Shown: piece after piece, positions 1 to 7,038 of the stretch
Layout: every line of letters begins with the position of its first letter
Numbering within the stretch: the stretch's first letter is position 1
Source of the DNA: Lachnospiraceae bacterium
Lineage (GTDB): Bacteria > Bacillota > Clostridia > Lachnospirales > Lachnospiraceae
NCBI GenBank assembly: GCA_003535955.1
Contig: DPZM01000086.1
Coordinates: 1-19,449, forward strand
DNA: 19,449 bases
Direction of reading: 5' to 3'
The notes under the pieces: generated by a model
What the model was told of the DNA's origin: nothing
The model's input: only the letters and a program-made list of their open reading frames with translations
The model's database searches: none
Position numbers and translations under genes: made by a program

Positions 1-785
1 AGGATATCATCAATGGTTGCGGGGATCATGTTCGCAAGCTTCTCAAGCACCTTGGGATCCTTGGCCGCATCCTCTTCACCCATCGGATCAAGCTCCTCAT
101 CATTAAGGACAAGGGCATCTTCAGATACCGAATCATCCGACAGGCTTACCTGGTTATTTACAACAATACCGTTTGATGAAAGTTCCGTACCGCCTTCCGC
201 ATCCGTCTCTTCAGGCTCTTCCGTTTCCTCTTCAAAAAACTCAGGCTCCTCCTCTATATGCTGCTTGGCTATACCCACCATATATGTCTTATTATACAGA
301 AGGAAGTTTGTCTCGTAATAAAGAGGATAACCCACATACTTCCCTGCGCACCGTATGGCATGCAGGGAAGTATCCGGGTAATTCATCGGATTTATGACCT
401 TGGCCGGATCCGTTATCTCGGAAGCAAGCCCGGCATAATAGGCCTTCATGAGATTGTCGTGAGTGGTAATATAAAGATCAGGGGCAACAACCGGTTCTCC
501 GTCTTCGGTCTCACCCTCATATACGGACGCATGATTTATCTTTCCCAAAAAATCAACTCCGTCAACAAGCACGGGTTTTACTCTGACCCCTGTTTCGTCC
601 CTGTATGAAACCGCTGCATCGTTCAAAAAATCAGTCAGGGAATCATCCGTATACCACAGGATGATCGTGCCTTCATCCTCACTTCTTGCCCTGCCCGTAT
701 ACATGGGATCCTTTATCTTCAGTGCCAACAGGACCATTGCCGCTATCAGAAGCACTGCAATGACCGTAGAGAATATTCTCTTCAT
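1..785 (-). CDS. ABC-type extracellular solute-binding protein, 3' end outside window
   Basis: The minus-strand frame is open from an ATG at 785 to the window edge (261 codons), so the gene is partial. The start has an AAGG-type ribosome binding site about 8 nt upstream. The N-terminus (MKRIFSTVIAVLLIAAMVLL) is a hydrophobic signal peptide or anchor without a lipobox cysteine. Residues from about 40 on (IILWYTDDSLTDFLNDAAVSY, then the stretch ending YYETNFLLYNKTYM) match the N-lobe of sugar-type family 1 solute-binding proteins of ABC importers. Such proteins capture ligand outside the membrane; the ligand here cannot be told. At about residues 172-255 a Glu/Asp-rich stretch is inserted before the usual TIDDIL-like helix, which is unusual for the family. 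It lies 72 nt downstream of argD in the same direction. Whether it is cotranscribed with argD is unclear. The family call is fairly secure; the transport system it serves lies outside the window. Confidence 0.8.
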   Translation of the reverse strand, partial: MKRIFSTVIAVLLIAAMVLLALKIKDPMYTGRARSEDEGTIILWYTDDSLTDFLNDAAVSYRDETGVRVKPVLVDGVDFLGKINHASVYEGETEDGEPVVAPDLYITTHDNLMKAYYAGLASEITDPAKVINPMNYPDTSLHAIRCAGKYVGYPLYYETNFLLYNKTYMVGIAKQHIEEEPEFFEEETEEPEETDAEGGTELSSNGIVVNNQVSLSDDSVSEDALVLNDEELDPMGEEDAAKDPKVLEKLANMIPATIDDI

Positions 786-857
786 AACCCCCGTCCTTAT
801 AAGTACTCCGTATCTTCTAAAAATACACTCGCCGCTTAAGAATCAATCCCCTTATGA

Positions 858-2054
858 TCAATCAAAGGAGGCCTCCAGAATCCCGATCATCCTGTCAACG
901 TCACTCTTTGATATGATAAGCGGAGGGATAAACCTTATCACATTTGCACCCGCCGTTATGATGATAAGACCGTTCCCGATCGCCTTCTTACATATATCTC
1001 CGGCCTTTACGGATTCATCAAATTCAAGTCCCTGTATAAGGCCCATTCCCCTGTGACCGGTGATAAAGTCATGCTTCTTTGTTACTTCTTCAAGCTTCTT
1101 ATAGAGGTAATCACCCGTTTCCTTTACATTATCCAGTATCGCCTTTTCCTTAAACTGCCTGAGTACTTCATTGACAGCAGCCGTCACAAGAGGGTTTCCT
1201 CCATAGGTTGTCCCGTGATCTCCGGGAACAAGGCCCTTATCGGCGACCCTCTGCGTCATCATAAAGGCCCCAACGGGAACACCGCAGCCTACAGCCTTTG
1301 CAGTCGTAACTATATCGGGCTTTATACCGTAGCCTTCATAGGCAAACATGTATCCTGACCTTCCCATTCCGCACTGGATCTCGTCAAGTATGAGAAGAAT
1401 ATCCTTTTCATCACACAGGTCCCTTACCTTTTTAAGAAAATCAGGATCTGCCGGATATATACCGCCTTCACCCTGAATGGTCTCCATTATTATGGCACAG
1501 GTCTTATCCGTTACCTGCGACTGAATGCTGTCAAAATCATTAAAGTCAGCATACCTGATGTTTCCGATCATGGGATAGAAGGGTTCCCTGTATGCCTTCT
1601 TGCCGGTCACGGAAAGGGCTCCCATGGTACGTCCGTGGAAGGAATTGTTCATCGCAATGATCTCATGATCCGTTTGCCCGTCCTTAGTATAGGCATACTT
1701 CCTTGCAGTCTTGATGGCTCCCTCGATGGCCTCCGCTCCCGAATTGGTAAAGAACACCCTGTCCATGCCGGCCGCTTCTGTAATTGCCTTAGCCGCTTCT
1801 ATGGCCGGGACGGAATAGAAAAGATTGGATGTATGTATGATCTTATCTATCTGTGCCTTAAGGGCATCATTATACTCCTTATTGTCATACCCCAGGGCAA
1901 AGACCGCAATACCGGCGCAGAAATCAAGGTATTCCTTTCCGTCGGTATCATATAAACATACTCCCTTTCCATGGTCGAAGACCACCGGATAACGATTATA
2001 CGTATGTAAGAGCACCTTCTCGCCTTCATCAATATATTCATTCATAGACTTCAT
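858..2054 (-). CDS. argD: acetylornithine aminotransferase ArgD
   Basis: ArgD is a cytosolic PLP enzyme (EC 2.6.1.11) that transaminates N-acetylglutamate semialdehyde with glutamate to N-acetylornithine. The 398-residue length is normal for the family. The class III aminotransferase landmarks are present: NSGAEAIEGAIKTAR at about 104-118, SFHGRT at 138-143, LDEIQCGMGRSG at 223-234 (Asp224 pairing with the PLP ring nitrogen), Lys253 in TTAKAVGCGVP as the Schiff-base lysine, and TTYGGNPL at 282-289. The usual Asn of SGAEAN is Ile here, as I recall for some clostridial homologues. The start at 2054 has AGAGGA about 8 nt upstream; an in-frame Met at residue 4 is an alternative. It is the last arg gene of argJ-argB-argD, 12 nt after argB. 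Ornithine aminotransferase is the main alternative, but operon context favours ArgD. Confidence 0.95.
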   Translation of the reverse strand: MKSMNEYIDEGEKVLLHTYNRYPVVFDHGKGVCLYDTDGKEYLDFCAGIAVFALGYDNKEYNDALKAQIDKIIHTSNLFYSVPAIEAAKAITEAAGMDRVFFTNSGAEAIEGAIKTARKYAYTKDGQTDHEIIAMNNSFHGRTMGALSVTGKKAYREPFYPMIGNIRYADFNDFDSIQSQVTDKTCAIIMETIQGEGGIYPADPDFLKKVRDLCDEKDILLILDEIQCGMGRSGYMFAYEGYGIKPDIVTTAKAVGCGVPVGAFMMTQRVADKGLVPGDHGTTYGGNPLVTAAVNEVLRQFKEKAILDNVKETGDYLYKKLEEVTKKHDFITGHRGMGLIQGLEFDESVKAGDICKKAIGNGLIIITAGANVIRFIPPLIISKSDVDRMIGILEASFD

Positions 2055-2066
2055 ATTCTTATCCTC

Positions 2067-2975
2067 TCATACTTCATTGACAACATCAGTATCCGTATCC
2101 CTGAAGAACATTGTTCCGATACCCTTCCTGGTGAATATCTCAAGAAGCAGGGTGTGGGGCTTGCGTCCGTCAAGTATATGGACACGGTTAACTCCGTTAT
2201 CTATGGCATCTGTACAGTTATTTAGCTTGGGAAGCATTCCGCCTCCGATATAGCCCTCCCTTATAAGATCATTGGCCTCTGAAACCGACAGGCGCGAAAT
2301 AAATGTTGATTTATCACTGGGATCCTTATAAACGCCCTCTATATCGGTAAGGAAAGCCAGCTTGTCGGCATGCATGGCCTTGGCAATTGCACAGGCCGCG
2401 TCATCGGCATTGATATTATAGGTATCAAAATTCTTATCAAGACCGATGGGTGATACTATAGGAAGAAAATCATTATCAAGCAGGTCTTCAAGCAGCTTGG
2501 TATTGACCCTTGTGATATTCCCCACATATCCGATATCCTCACCGTCTGCGTACTTCTTCTCAACTTCCAAAAGGCCTCCGTCCTTGCCGGATACACCCAC
2601 TGCATTAACGCCAAGCTCCTGGACCATCGCTACAAGTGATTTATTGACCTTTGAAAGAACCATCTCGGCTATCTCCATTGTTTCTTCATCGGTCACACGC
2701 AGGCCGTTTACAAACCTGGCCTCCTTGCCGACCTTCTCAACCCACTTACTTATATCCTTGCCGCCGCCATGGACCACAATAGGCTTGAAGCCTACAAGCT
2801 TAAGGAGGGTCACATCCTTTATCACGTTCTTCTTAAGGTTATCATCACTCATGGCCGAGCCGCCGTACTTAACGACTATGACCTTACGGTTGTATTTTTG
2901 GATATAAGGCAGTGCTTCTATAAGGACCTCTGCCTTCTCGTAGTACTTCTTCATATACTCTTCATTTGAAACCAT
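2067..2975 (-). CDS. argB: acetylglutamate kinase ArgB
   Basis: ArgB (EC 2.7.2.8) phosphorylates N-acetylglutamate with ATP, the second step of the acetylated arginine pathway, in the cytosol. The 302-residue product has the amino acid kinase signature: VVKYGGSAM near residue 36, VVHGGGKDI near 68-75, NINADDAACAIAKAM, LTDIEGVY, and GGGMLPKL toward the C-terminus. I chose the ATG at 2975 because it has AAGGGAG with 7 nt spacing. The frame is open to an ATG at 3008, but that start would overlap the argJ stop by 20 nt and add 11 residues unlike the family. It lies 13 nt after argJ and 12 nt before argD. ArgB is often feedback-inhibited by arginine in organisms that use ArgJ; the N-terminal helix extension before the first strand (about 30 residues) is compatible with the arginine-sensitive hexameric type, but this is inference. 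Confidence 0.95.
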   Translation of the reverse strand: MVSNEEYMKKYYEKAEVLIEALPYIQKYNRKVIVVKYGGSAMSDDNLKKNVIKDVTLLKLVGFKPIVVHGGGKDISKWVEKVGKEARFVNGLRVTDEETMEIAEMVLSKVNKSLVAMVQELGVNAVGVSGKDGGLLEVEKKYADGEDIGYVGNITRVNTKLLEDLLDNDFLPIVSPIGLDKNFDTYNINADDAACAIAKAMHADKLAFLTDIEGVYKDPSDKSTFISRLSVSEANDLIREGYIGGGMLPKLNNCTDAIDNGVNRVHILDGRKPHTLLLEIFTRKGIGTMFFRDTDTDVVNEV

Positions 2976-2988
2976 ATCTGTACTCCCT

Positions 2989-4212
2989 TCAGCTCCTGTA
3001 ATCAGCATTTATCTTGACATAATCATATGTAAGGTCGCACCCCCAGGCAGTTGCCTCGGCATTACCCTCATTCATATCAATAAAGATCGTAACTTCATCT
3101 TCCTTGAGGATCTTAAGCGCCTCATCCTCATCAAAATCAAGCGGTACTCCGTGATCAAACACCTTAAGCCTGCCTGCCCTGCTCTCAAAGAAAAGTTCAA
3201 CATCCTCTTCCCTGAATAAAACTCCGGAGTATCCCATTGCGCACAGGAACCGTCCGAAATTGGCATCGCAGCCAAAGATCGCGGCCTTGCTTAAGTTGGA
3301 GCTTATCACGGACCTTGCAAGAATCCTGGCGTCAGCCTTGCTTGCCGAGTTTACCACATGGGCGCTGAAGAGCCGGCCGGCCCCTTCACCATCCTTTGCC
3401 ATCTTCATGGCAAGAGTCCTGCACACATGGAAAAGCGCATCCTTAAAGGCCGCATAATCGGCATTCTCAGCCTCTATCCTGTCATTTCCCGCAAGAGCGT
3501 TGGCCATAACAAGTAAAGTATCATTGGTTGATGTGTCACCGTCAACCGATATCATATTGAAGGTATCCTTCACAACTTCACTTACGGCCTTCTGCAGAAG
3601 CTCCTTATCTATATTAATATCACTGGTAAGAAAGGCCAGCATGGTACACATGTTGGGATGTATCATACCAGATCCCTTACTCATTCCTCCGAGCGTCACC
3701 GGCTTATCCCCGATATTAAAGGTCACCGCGACCTCTTTGTTCACCGTATCGGTTGTCATGATAGCTCTGGATGCATCTGTTCCCGCGCTTTCACTGTCAG
3801 AAAGCTTCCCTGCGAGAGCCTTGGCACCTTTCGTAAGCTTATCCACGGGAAGCTGCATTCCTATAACGCCGGTTGATGCAACAGCGACGGTATCGTAAGG
3901 AATGCCAAGGCTGTCACCTGCCGCCCTTGCAGTGGCTATACAGGCATCGAAGCCTTCCTGTCCCGTACATGCATTTGCTATACCCGAATTGACCACTATG
4001 CATTGCATGGGCCTTCCGGAATCGGTAAGCTGCTTATCCCACTTAACGCATGCCGCCTTTACGACGTTGCTTGTATATGTACCGGCACACACACATGGCT
4101 CCTTTGAGAATACCATGGCCATATCGGTCCTTCCTTCATATTTAATACCTGCAGCGTATGATGCTGCCATAAAGCCCCTGGCAGCAGTCACGCCTCCGCT
4201 TATTATCTCCAT
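2989..4212 (-). CDS. argJ: bifunctional ornithine acetyltransferase / N-acetylglutamate synthase ArgJ
   Basis: ArgJ (EC 2.3.1.35, often also 2.3.1.1) moves the acetyl group from N-acetylornithine back to glutamate, closing the cyclic arginine pathway. The 407-residue product has the family's self-cleavage region GGMSKGSGMIHPNMCTMLAF; the nucleophile should be Thr190, with Cys rather than the common Ala just before it. The oxyanion-hole region VASTGVIGMQLP at 111-122 and the NSGIANACTG motif (usually NSGNANACTG) are also present. I chose the ATG at 4212, which has AGAGGAG with 6 nt spacing and gives the family's usual N-terminus (ISGGVTAARGF). The frame is open upstream to 4299, but those 29 residues are unlike ArgJ. 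It is first of the argJ-argB-argD set and lies behind its own predicted promoter. Mono- and bifunctional forms cannot be separated from sequence alone. Confidence 0.95.
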   Translation of the reverse strand: MEIISGGVTAARGFMAASYAAGIKYEGRTDMAMVFSKEPCVCAGTYTSNVVKAACVKWDKQLTDSGRPMQCIVVNSGIANACTGQEGFDACIATARAAGDSLGIPYDTVAVASTGVIGMQLPVDKLTKGAKALAGKLSDSESAGTDASRAIMTTDTVNKEVAVTFNIGDKPVTLGGMSKGSGMIHPNMCTMLAFLTSDINIDKELLQKAVSEVVKDTFNMISVDGDTSTNDTLLVMANALAGNDRIEAENADYAAFKDALFHVCRTLAMKMAKDGEGAGRLFSAHVVNSASKADARILARSVISSNLSKAAIFGCDANFGRFLCAMGYSGVLFREEDVELFFESRAGRLKVFDHGVPLDFDEDEALKILKEDEVTIFIDMNEGNAEATAWGCDLTYDYVKINADYRS

Positions 4213-4270
4213 ATCCGTCTCCTCTGAAGAGTGTGATCTTCTTATTAAACAGCTGTAAACGCCGTGGATT

Positions 4271-4299
4271 ATTGTATCACAGACAGGATAAACCCGCAA
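4271..4299 (-). promoter_or_regulatory. predicted promoter of argJBD
   Basis: On the minus strand a -35 TTGCGG (4294-4299) is followed after 17 nt by a -10 TACAAT (4271-4276). The expected start is near 4265, leaving a leader of about 50 nt before the argJ start. It sits in the 95-bp gap after the GNAT gene, so argJBD can be transcribed apart from it. The -35 is weak (TTG only), so an activator or release from a repressor may matter. Confidence 0.55.
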
Positions 4300-4307
4300 T
4301 CATCGTA

Positions 4308-4760
4308 TCATTCGTTAAACCTTACGATGTTTTCCTCATTAAGGGTAAAATCATAATAATTCAGGTCTTCGCGTTTAGTCCATCCTATTGTTTTCCAGAA
4401 GGCATTACCGATATCATTTTTAGTGAATGCGATCAGACTGACTTTATTTATATGCTCATCCTTGAGAGCATTCATGGCAAACACGACCATACTCTTGCCT
4501 ATCCCGTGTCTGCGATGCTCAGGATGCACACAGACATGATAGAAGCATCCCCTTCTTCCGTCATGCCCGCACAGGATACTTCCTATAATGATACCATCCT
4601 TTAGAGCCACCACGGATGTCGTGGGATTTCTCTTTATGAACCGGGCAACACCCTCTCTTGAATCATCAATGCTCCTTATCGCAAAGCCCTTGATAGTCAT
4701 CCACAGGTCCTTGACTCCGTCATAATCCTCAGTTGTCATAGTACGAATCACAATATCCAT
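4308..4760 (-). CDS. GNAT-family N-acetyltransferase, YpeA-like
   Basis: This 150-residue protein is a single GNAT domain, a cytosolic acetyl-CoA-dependent N-acetyltransferase. Motif A, HVCVHPEHRRHGIGKSMV, carries the R-x-x-G-x-G pyrophosphate-binding loop. The strand before it (GSILCGHDGRRGCFY) and the C-terminal IGWTKRED region resemble E. coli YpeA and relatives, whose substrate is not settled. The start at 4760 has AGGAG about 5-9 nt upstream. It stands alone on the minus strand between argJ and the divergent argG and has its own strong promoter. Its position among arginine genes suggests a link to glutamate, ornithine or arginine acetylation, but that is inference: with ArgJ present, a dedicated N-acetylglutamate synthase is not required. 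Confidence 0.8.
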   Translation of the reverse strand: MDIVIRTMTTEDYDGVKDLWMTIKGFAIRSIDDSREGVARFIKRNPTTSVVALKDGIIIGSILCGHDGRRGCFYHVCVHPEHRRHGIGKSMVVFAMNALKDEHINKVSLIAFTKNDIGNAFWKTIGWTKREDLNYYDFTLNEENIVRFNE

Positions 4761-4801
4761 TCCCTCTCCTGCCTTTCTCTTGCAGTGAATTGCATTGCAT
4801 G

Positions 4802-4830
4802 ATTATACATCCAATGTGCATATTATGCAA
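4802..4830 (-). promoter_or_regulatory. predicted promoter of the GNAT gene
   Basis: On the minus strand TTGCAT (4825-4830) is separated by 17 nt from a perfect TATAAT (4802-4807). The expected start is near 4795, about 35 nt before the GNAT ATG. The -35 and spacer are covered by the palindrome at 4817-4829, which places a possible repressor site over this promoter. Confidence 0.7.
4817..4829. promoter_or_regulatory. palindrome TGCATA-T-TATGCA, candidate operator
   Basis: A perfect 6-1-6 inverted repeat lies between the divergent GNAT and argG promoters and overlaps the GNAT -35. TGCAT or ATGCA recurs in both orientations nearby at 4791, 4796, 4868 and 4882. It loosely resembles an ArgR box (TGAAT-N4-ATTCA), but the spacing and inner bases differ, so ArgR binding is only a guess. 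Part of the recurrence is explained by the two TTGCAT -35 elements. Confidence 0.35.
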
Positions 4831-4880
4831 CCATATTTCGAGCATTTATACATTTTTTTGATTTTTTATGCATTTATCCC

Positions 4881-4909
4881 TTGCATTCTCTCCCTAATTG
4901 TTGTATTCT
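4881..4909 (+). promoter_or_regulatory. predicted promoter of argG
   Basis: TTGCAT (4881-4886), a 17-nt spacer and TATTCT (4904-4909) form a good sigma-70/sigma-A type promoter. The expected start is near 4916, about 40 nt before the argG ATG. It is separated by about 50 bp from the -35 of the divergent GNAT promoter. Confidence 0.65.
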
Positions 4910-4954
4910 TTATTACGCTTACAAAAAGATCATATTTTCAGGAGGAGATATATA

Positions 4955-6175
4955 ATGAAAGAAAAGGTTGTACTTGCTTATTCGGGCGGACTTGACACCA
5001 GCGCACTCATTCCCTGGCTTAAGGAGAACTTCGATTATGAGGTTATCTGTGTTTGCGGTAACTGCGGACAGGCCGAGGAACTTGAAGGACTTGAGGAAAG
5101 GGCACTCTCATCCGGAGCTTCCAAGCTTTATATAGAAGACCTTACCGATGAATTCGCCGAGGATTTTATAATGCCCTGTGTTAAGGCGCATGCTGTATAT
5201 GAGAACAAATACCTTCTCGGAACCTCAATGGCAAGGCCCGTTATCGCCAAGAAACTCGTTGAGATAGCCCGCAAGGAGGGCGCTACCGCCATCTGCCACG
5301 GTGCTACAGGCAAGGGTAATGACCAGATCAGGTTCGAGCTGGGTATCAAGGCTCTCGCTCCCGATCTTAAGATAATAGCCGCATGGAGAAACGAGAAGTG
5401 GACAATGAATTCACGAGAGGAGGAGATCGAGTACTGCCGGGCACACGGTATCAACCTTCCCTTCTCAGCCGATTCAAGTTATTCACGCGACCGTAACTTA
5501 TGGCATATAAGCCATGAAGGCCTTGAGCTTGAAGATCCTGCCAACGAACCCAATTATGAGCATCTTCTTGTGCTTGGGACCACCCCCGAGAAGGCACCCG
5601 ACGAAGGCGAATACGTTACCATGACATTTGAAGCAGGTACCCCCACTTCCGTTAACGGCAAGAAGATGAAGGTTGCCGATATCATCGCCGAGCTCAACCG
5701 TCTTGGAGGCAAGCATGGTATAGGTATCATAGATATAGTAGAGAACAGGGTTGTCGGAATGAAGTCACGCGGCGTCTATGAAACCCCCGGCGGAACAATC
5801 CTCTATGAGGCTCATCAGCAGCTTGAGGAGCTTATCCTCGACCGTGATACCTACGCTCTTAAGGCCGACCTTGGTAACAAATTTGCCCAGGTTGTTTACG
5901 AAGGCAAGTGGTTCACGCCTCTTCGCGAGGCCCTTCAGGCCTTTATCGAAAGCACACAGAAGTACGTGACCGGTGAGGTTAAGTTCAAGCTCTACAAGGG
6001 CAATATAATCAAGGCCGGAACAACTTCACCCTATTCACTCTACAATGAGAGCATCGCAAGCTTCACGACCGGTGATCTTTACGATCATCATGATGCCGAG
6101 GGCTTCATCAACCTCTTTGGTCTTTCATGCAAGGTACGTGCAATGAAGCTTCAGGAAGTGGAAAAGAACAAATAA
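4955..6175 (+). CDS. argG: argininosuccinate synthase ArgG
   Basis: ArgG (EC 6.3.4.5) condenses citrulline and aspartate with ATP to argininosuccinate, the penultimate step of arginine synthesis, in the cytosol. The 406-residue product is of normal length. The N-terminal PP-loop AYSGGLDTS (residues 8-16) binds ATP; ICHGATGKGNDQIRFELG at 113-130 is the conserved citrulline/aspartate-binding signature; the EGLELEDPANEP and YETPGGTIL segments are also typical. I chose the ATG at 4955, which has AGGAGG about 9 nt upstream; the frame is open 19 codons further, but that stretch lies across the leader and promoter. It heads a plus-strand group with two small genes 12-14 nt apart, facing away from the GNAT gene and argJBD. 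The next-step gene argH is not in the window. Confidence 0.97.
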   Translation: MKEKVVLAYSGGLDTSALIPWLKENFDYEVICVCGNCGQAEELEGLEERALSSGASKLYIEDLTDEFAEDFIMPCVKAHAVYENKYLLGTSMARPVIAKKLVEIARKEGATAICHGATGKGNDQIRFELGIKALAPDLKIIAAWRNEKWTMNSREEEIEYCRAHGINLPFSADSSYSRDRNLWHISHEGLELEDPANEPNYEHLLVLGTTPEKAPDEGEYVTMTFEAGTPTSVNGKKMKVADIIAELNRLGGKHGIGIIDIVENRVVGMKSRGVYETPGGTILYEAHQQLEELILDRDTYALKADLGNKFAQVVYEGKWFTPLREALQAFIESTQKYVTGEVKFKLYKGNIIKAGTTSPYSLYNESIASFTTGDLYDHHDAEGFINLFGLSCKVRAMKLQEVEKNK

Positions 6176-6187
6176 CAGGGAGCGACC

Positions 6188-6496
6188 ATGCCTGATCTGT
6201 CAGATGTTTTGACAATAATAGGTTTATATATCATATGCGTTAACCTTCTCGGACTTATCTATTTCTTTATCGACAAGCAGAAGGCCAAGCGGCAGTCGTG
6301 GCGTACCCCCGAAGCAACGCTCTTTACAATAGCGCTCTTCGGGGGCAGCATCGGCTGCCTTCTTGGTATGTATCTTTTTCATCACAAAACAGCCAAGCCG
6401 AAGTTCTATATCGGAATGCCGGTTATACTTGGAATCCAGGTTCTGATAATCCTTACAGTCCTGTTTCTTTCTCCCATAGATTTTAAGATCATGTAA
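6188..6496 (+). CDS. DUF1294 family membrane protein
   Basis: A 102-residue integral membrane protein with three likely helices (about residues 7-27, 44-63 and 75-95). The DUF1294 signature is clear: FIDKQKAKRQSWRTPEATL after the first helix, then ALFGGSIGCLLGMYLFHHKTAKPKF. The function of the family is not established. The basic loop D-K-x-x-A-K-R followed by W-R-x-P-E is conserved in it and probably faces the cytoplasm. The start lies 12 nt after the argG stop with an AGGGAG ribosome binding site, so it is very likely cotranscribed with argG. There is no evident tie to arginine metabolism beyond this. Confidence 0.85.
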   Translation: MPDLSDVLTIIGLYIICVNLLGLIYFFIDKQKAKRQSWRTPEATLFTIALFGGSIGCLLGMYLFHHKTAKPKFYIGMPVILGIQVLIILTVLFLSPIDFKIM

Positions 6497-6510
6497 TACC
6501 AGGGGTATGT

Positions 6511-7038
6511 ATGAAGCTCTTTACCATAAGAAACACAGCCAACTTTATGACAGCCCTTCTTTCGGACAGGGAGAAGGTTTTCGATCAGTTTCTTCTTAAT
6601 GAGGCCGTGATCGTAACCGGAAATACCTATACCATAGACGGGCATATTAACCTCGACTTCTATTCTGCCGACGATCTTGAAGAACTCAGGCAGGAAGCCC
6701 GTGACAATGGCAGGATCTTCTCCGAGGATATGGTCCGCTGGGAGAAGGTTAAGCACTTCTGTTTTAACTGTATCCGTGGTTCCAGGCTTCCTCTCTCTTT
6801 TAAGATCAACCTTTGTCTTTCTCCGGAAAATGTCAGCAGATTTCTTGCCGGAATCGATTCTGCCATAGACCGGGATCAGATAAATTCACTTAACCTTAAT
6901 ATAAAGTATGACGGCAGCACACTCACATGTACTACCGCCCTGTCTCTTAAGATATTCACACTTGATAAAACCCTTGAACATGCCTGGGATGATATGTTTG
7001 AACGCTTCCTCAACGCGCATAATTTCGAACATGATTAG
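6511..7038 (+). CDS. DUF5721-like protein of unknown function
   Basis: A 175-residue soluble protein with no signal peptide or membrane segment. The pattern N-F-M near the N-terminus, FDQFLLNEAVIVTGNTYTIDGHIN (split here only by description) at about 24-47, HFCFNCIRGSRLPLSFKI at 82-99, LSPENV, the YDGSTLTCTTALSLKIFTLDK stretch and the C-terminal EHAWDDMFERFL match my memory of DUF5721, a small family common in Lachnospiraceae. No catalytic residues are known to me. It starts 14 nt after the DUF1294 gene with AGGGG as a weak ribosome binding site, so it ends the argG transcript. Its TAG stop overlaps the stop of the converging lipase gene by 3 shared bases. Confidence 0.75.
   Translation: MKLFTIRNTANFMTALLSDREKVFDQFLLNEAVIVTGNTYTIDGHINLDFYSADDLEELRQEARDNGRIFSEDMVRWEKVKHFCFNCIRGSRLPLSFKINLCLSPENVSRFLAGIDSAIDRDQINSLNLNIKYDGSTLTCTTALSLKIFTLDKTLEHAWDDMFERFLNAHNFEHD

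Noticed and set aside
786..857. A promoter for the solute-binding protein between it and argD
   Set aside because: TTGATT is followed only by weak -10 candidates at poor spacing; not strong enough to list.
4213..4299. N-terminal extension of argJ to an ATG at 4299
   Set aside because: The extra 29 residues are unlike ArgJ, cross the predicted -10, and the internal ATG at 4212 has a strong ribosome binding site.
4308..4760. GNAT protein as a dedicated N-acetylglutamate synthase (ArgA)
   Set aside because: It resembles YpeA rather than ArgA, and the ArgJ present is probably able to make N-acetylglutamate.
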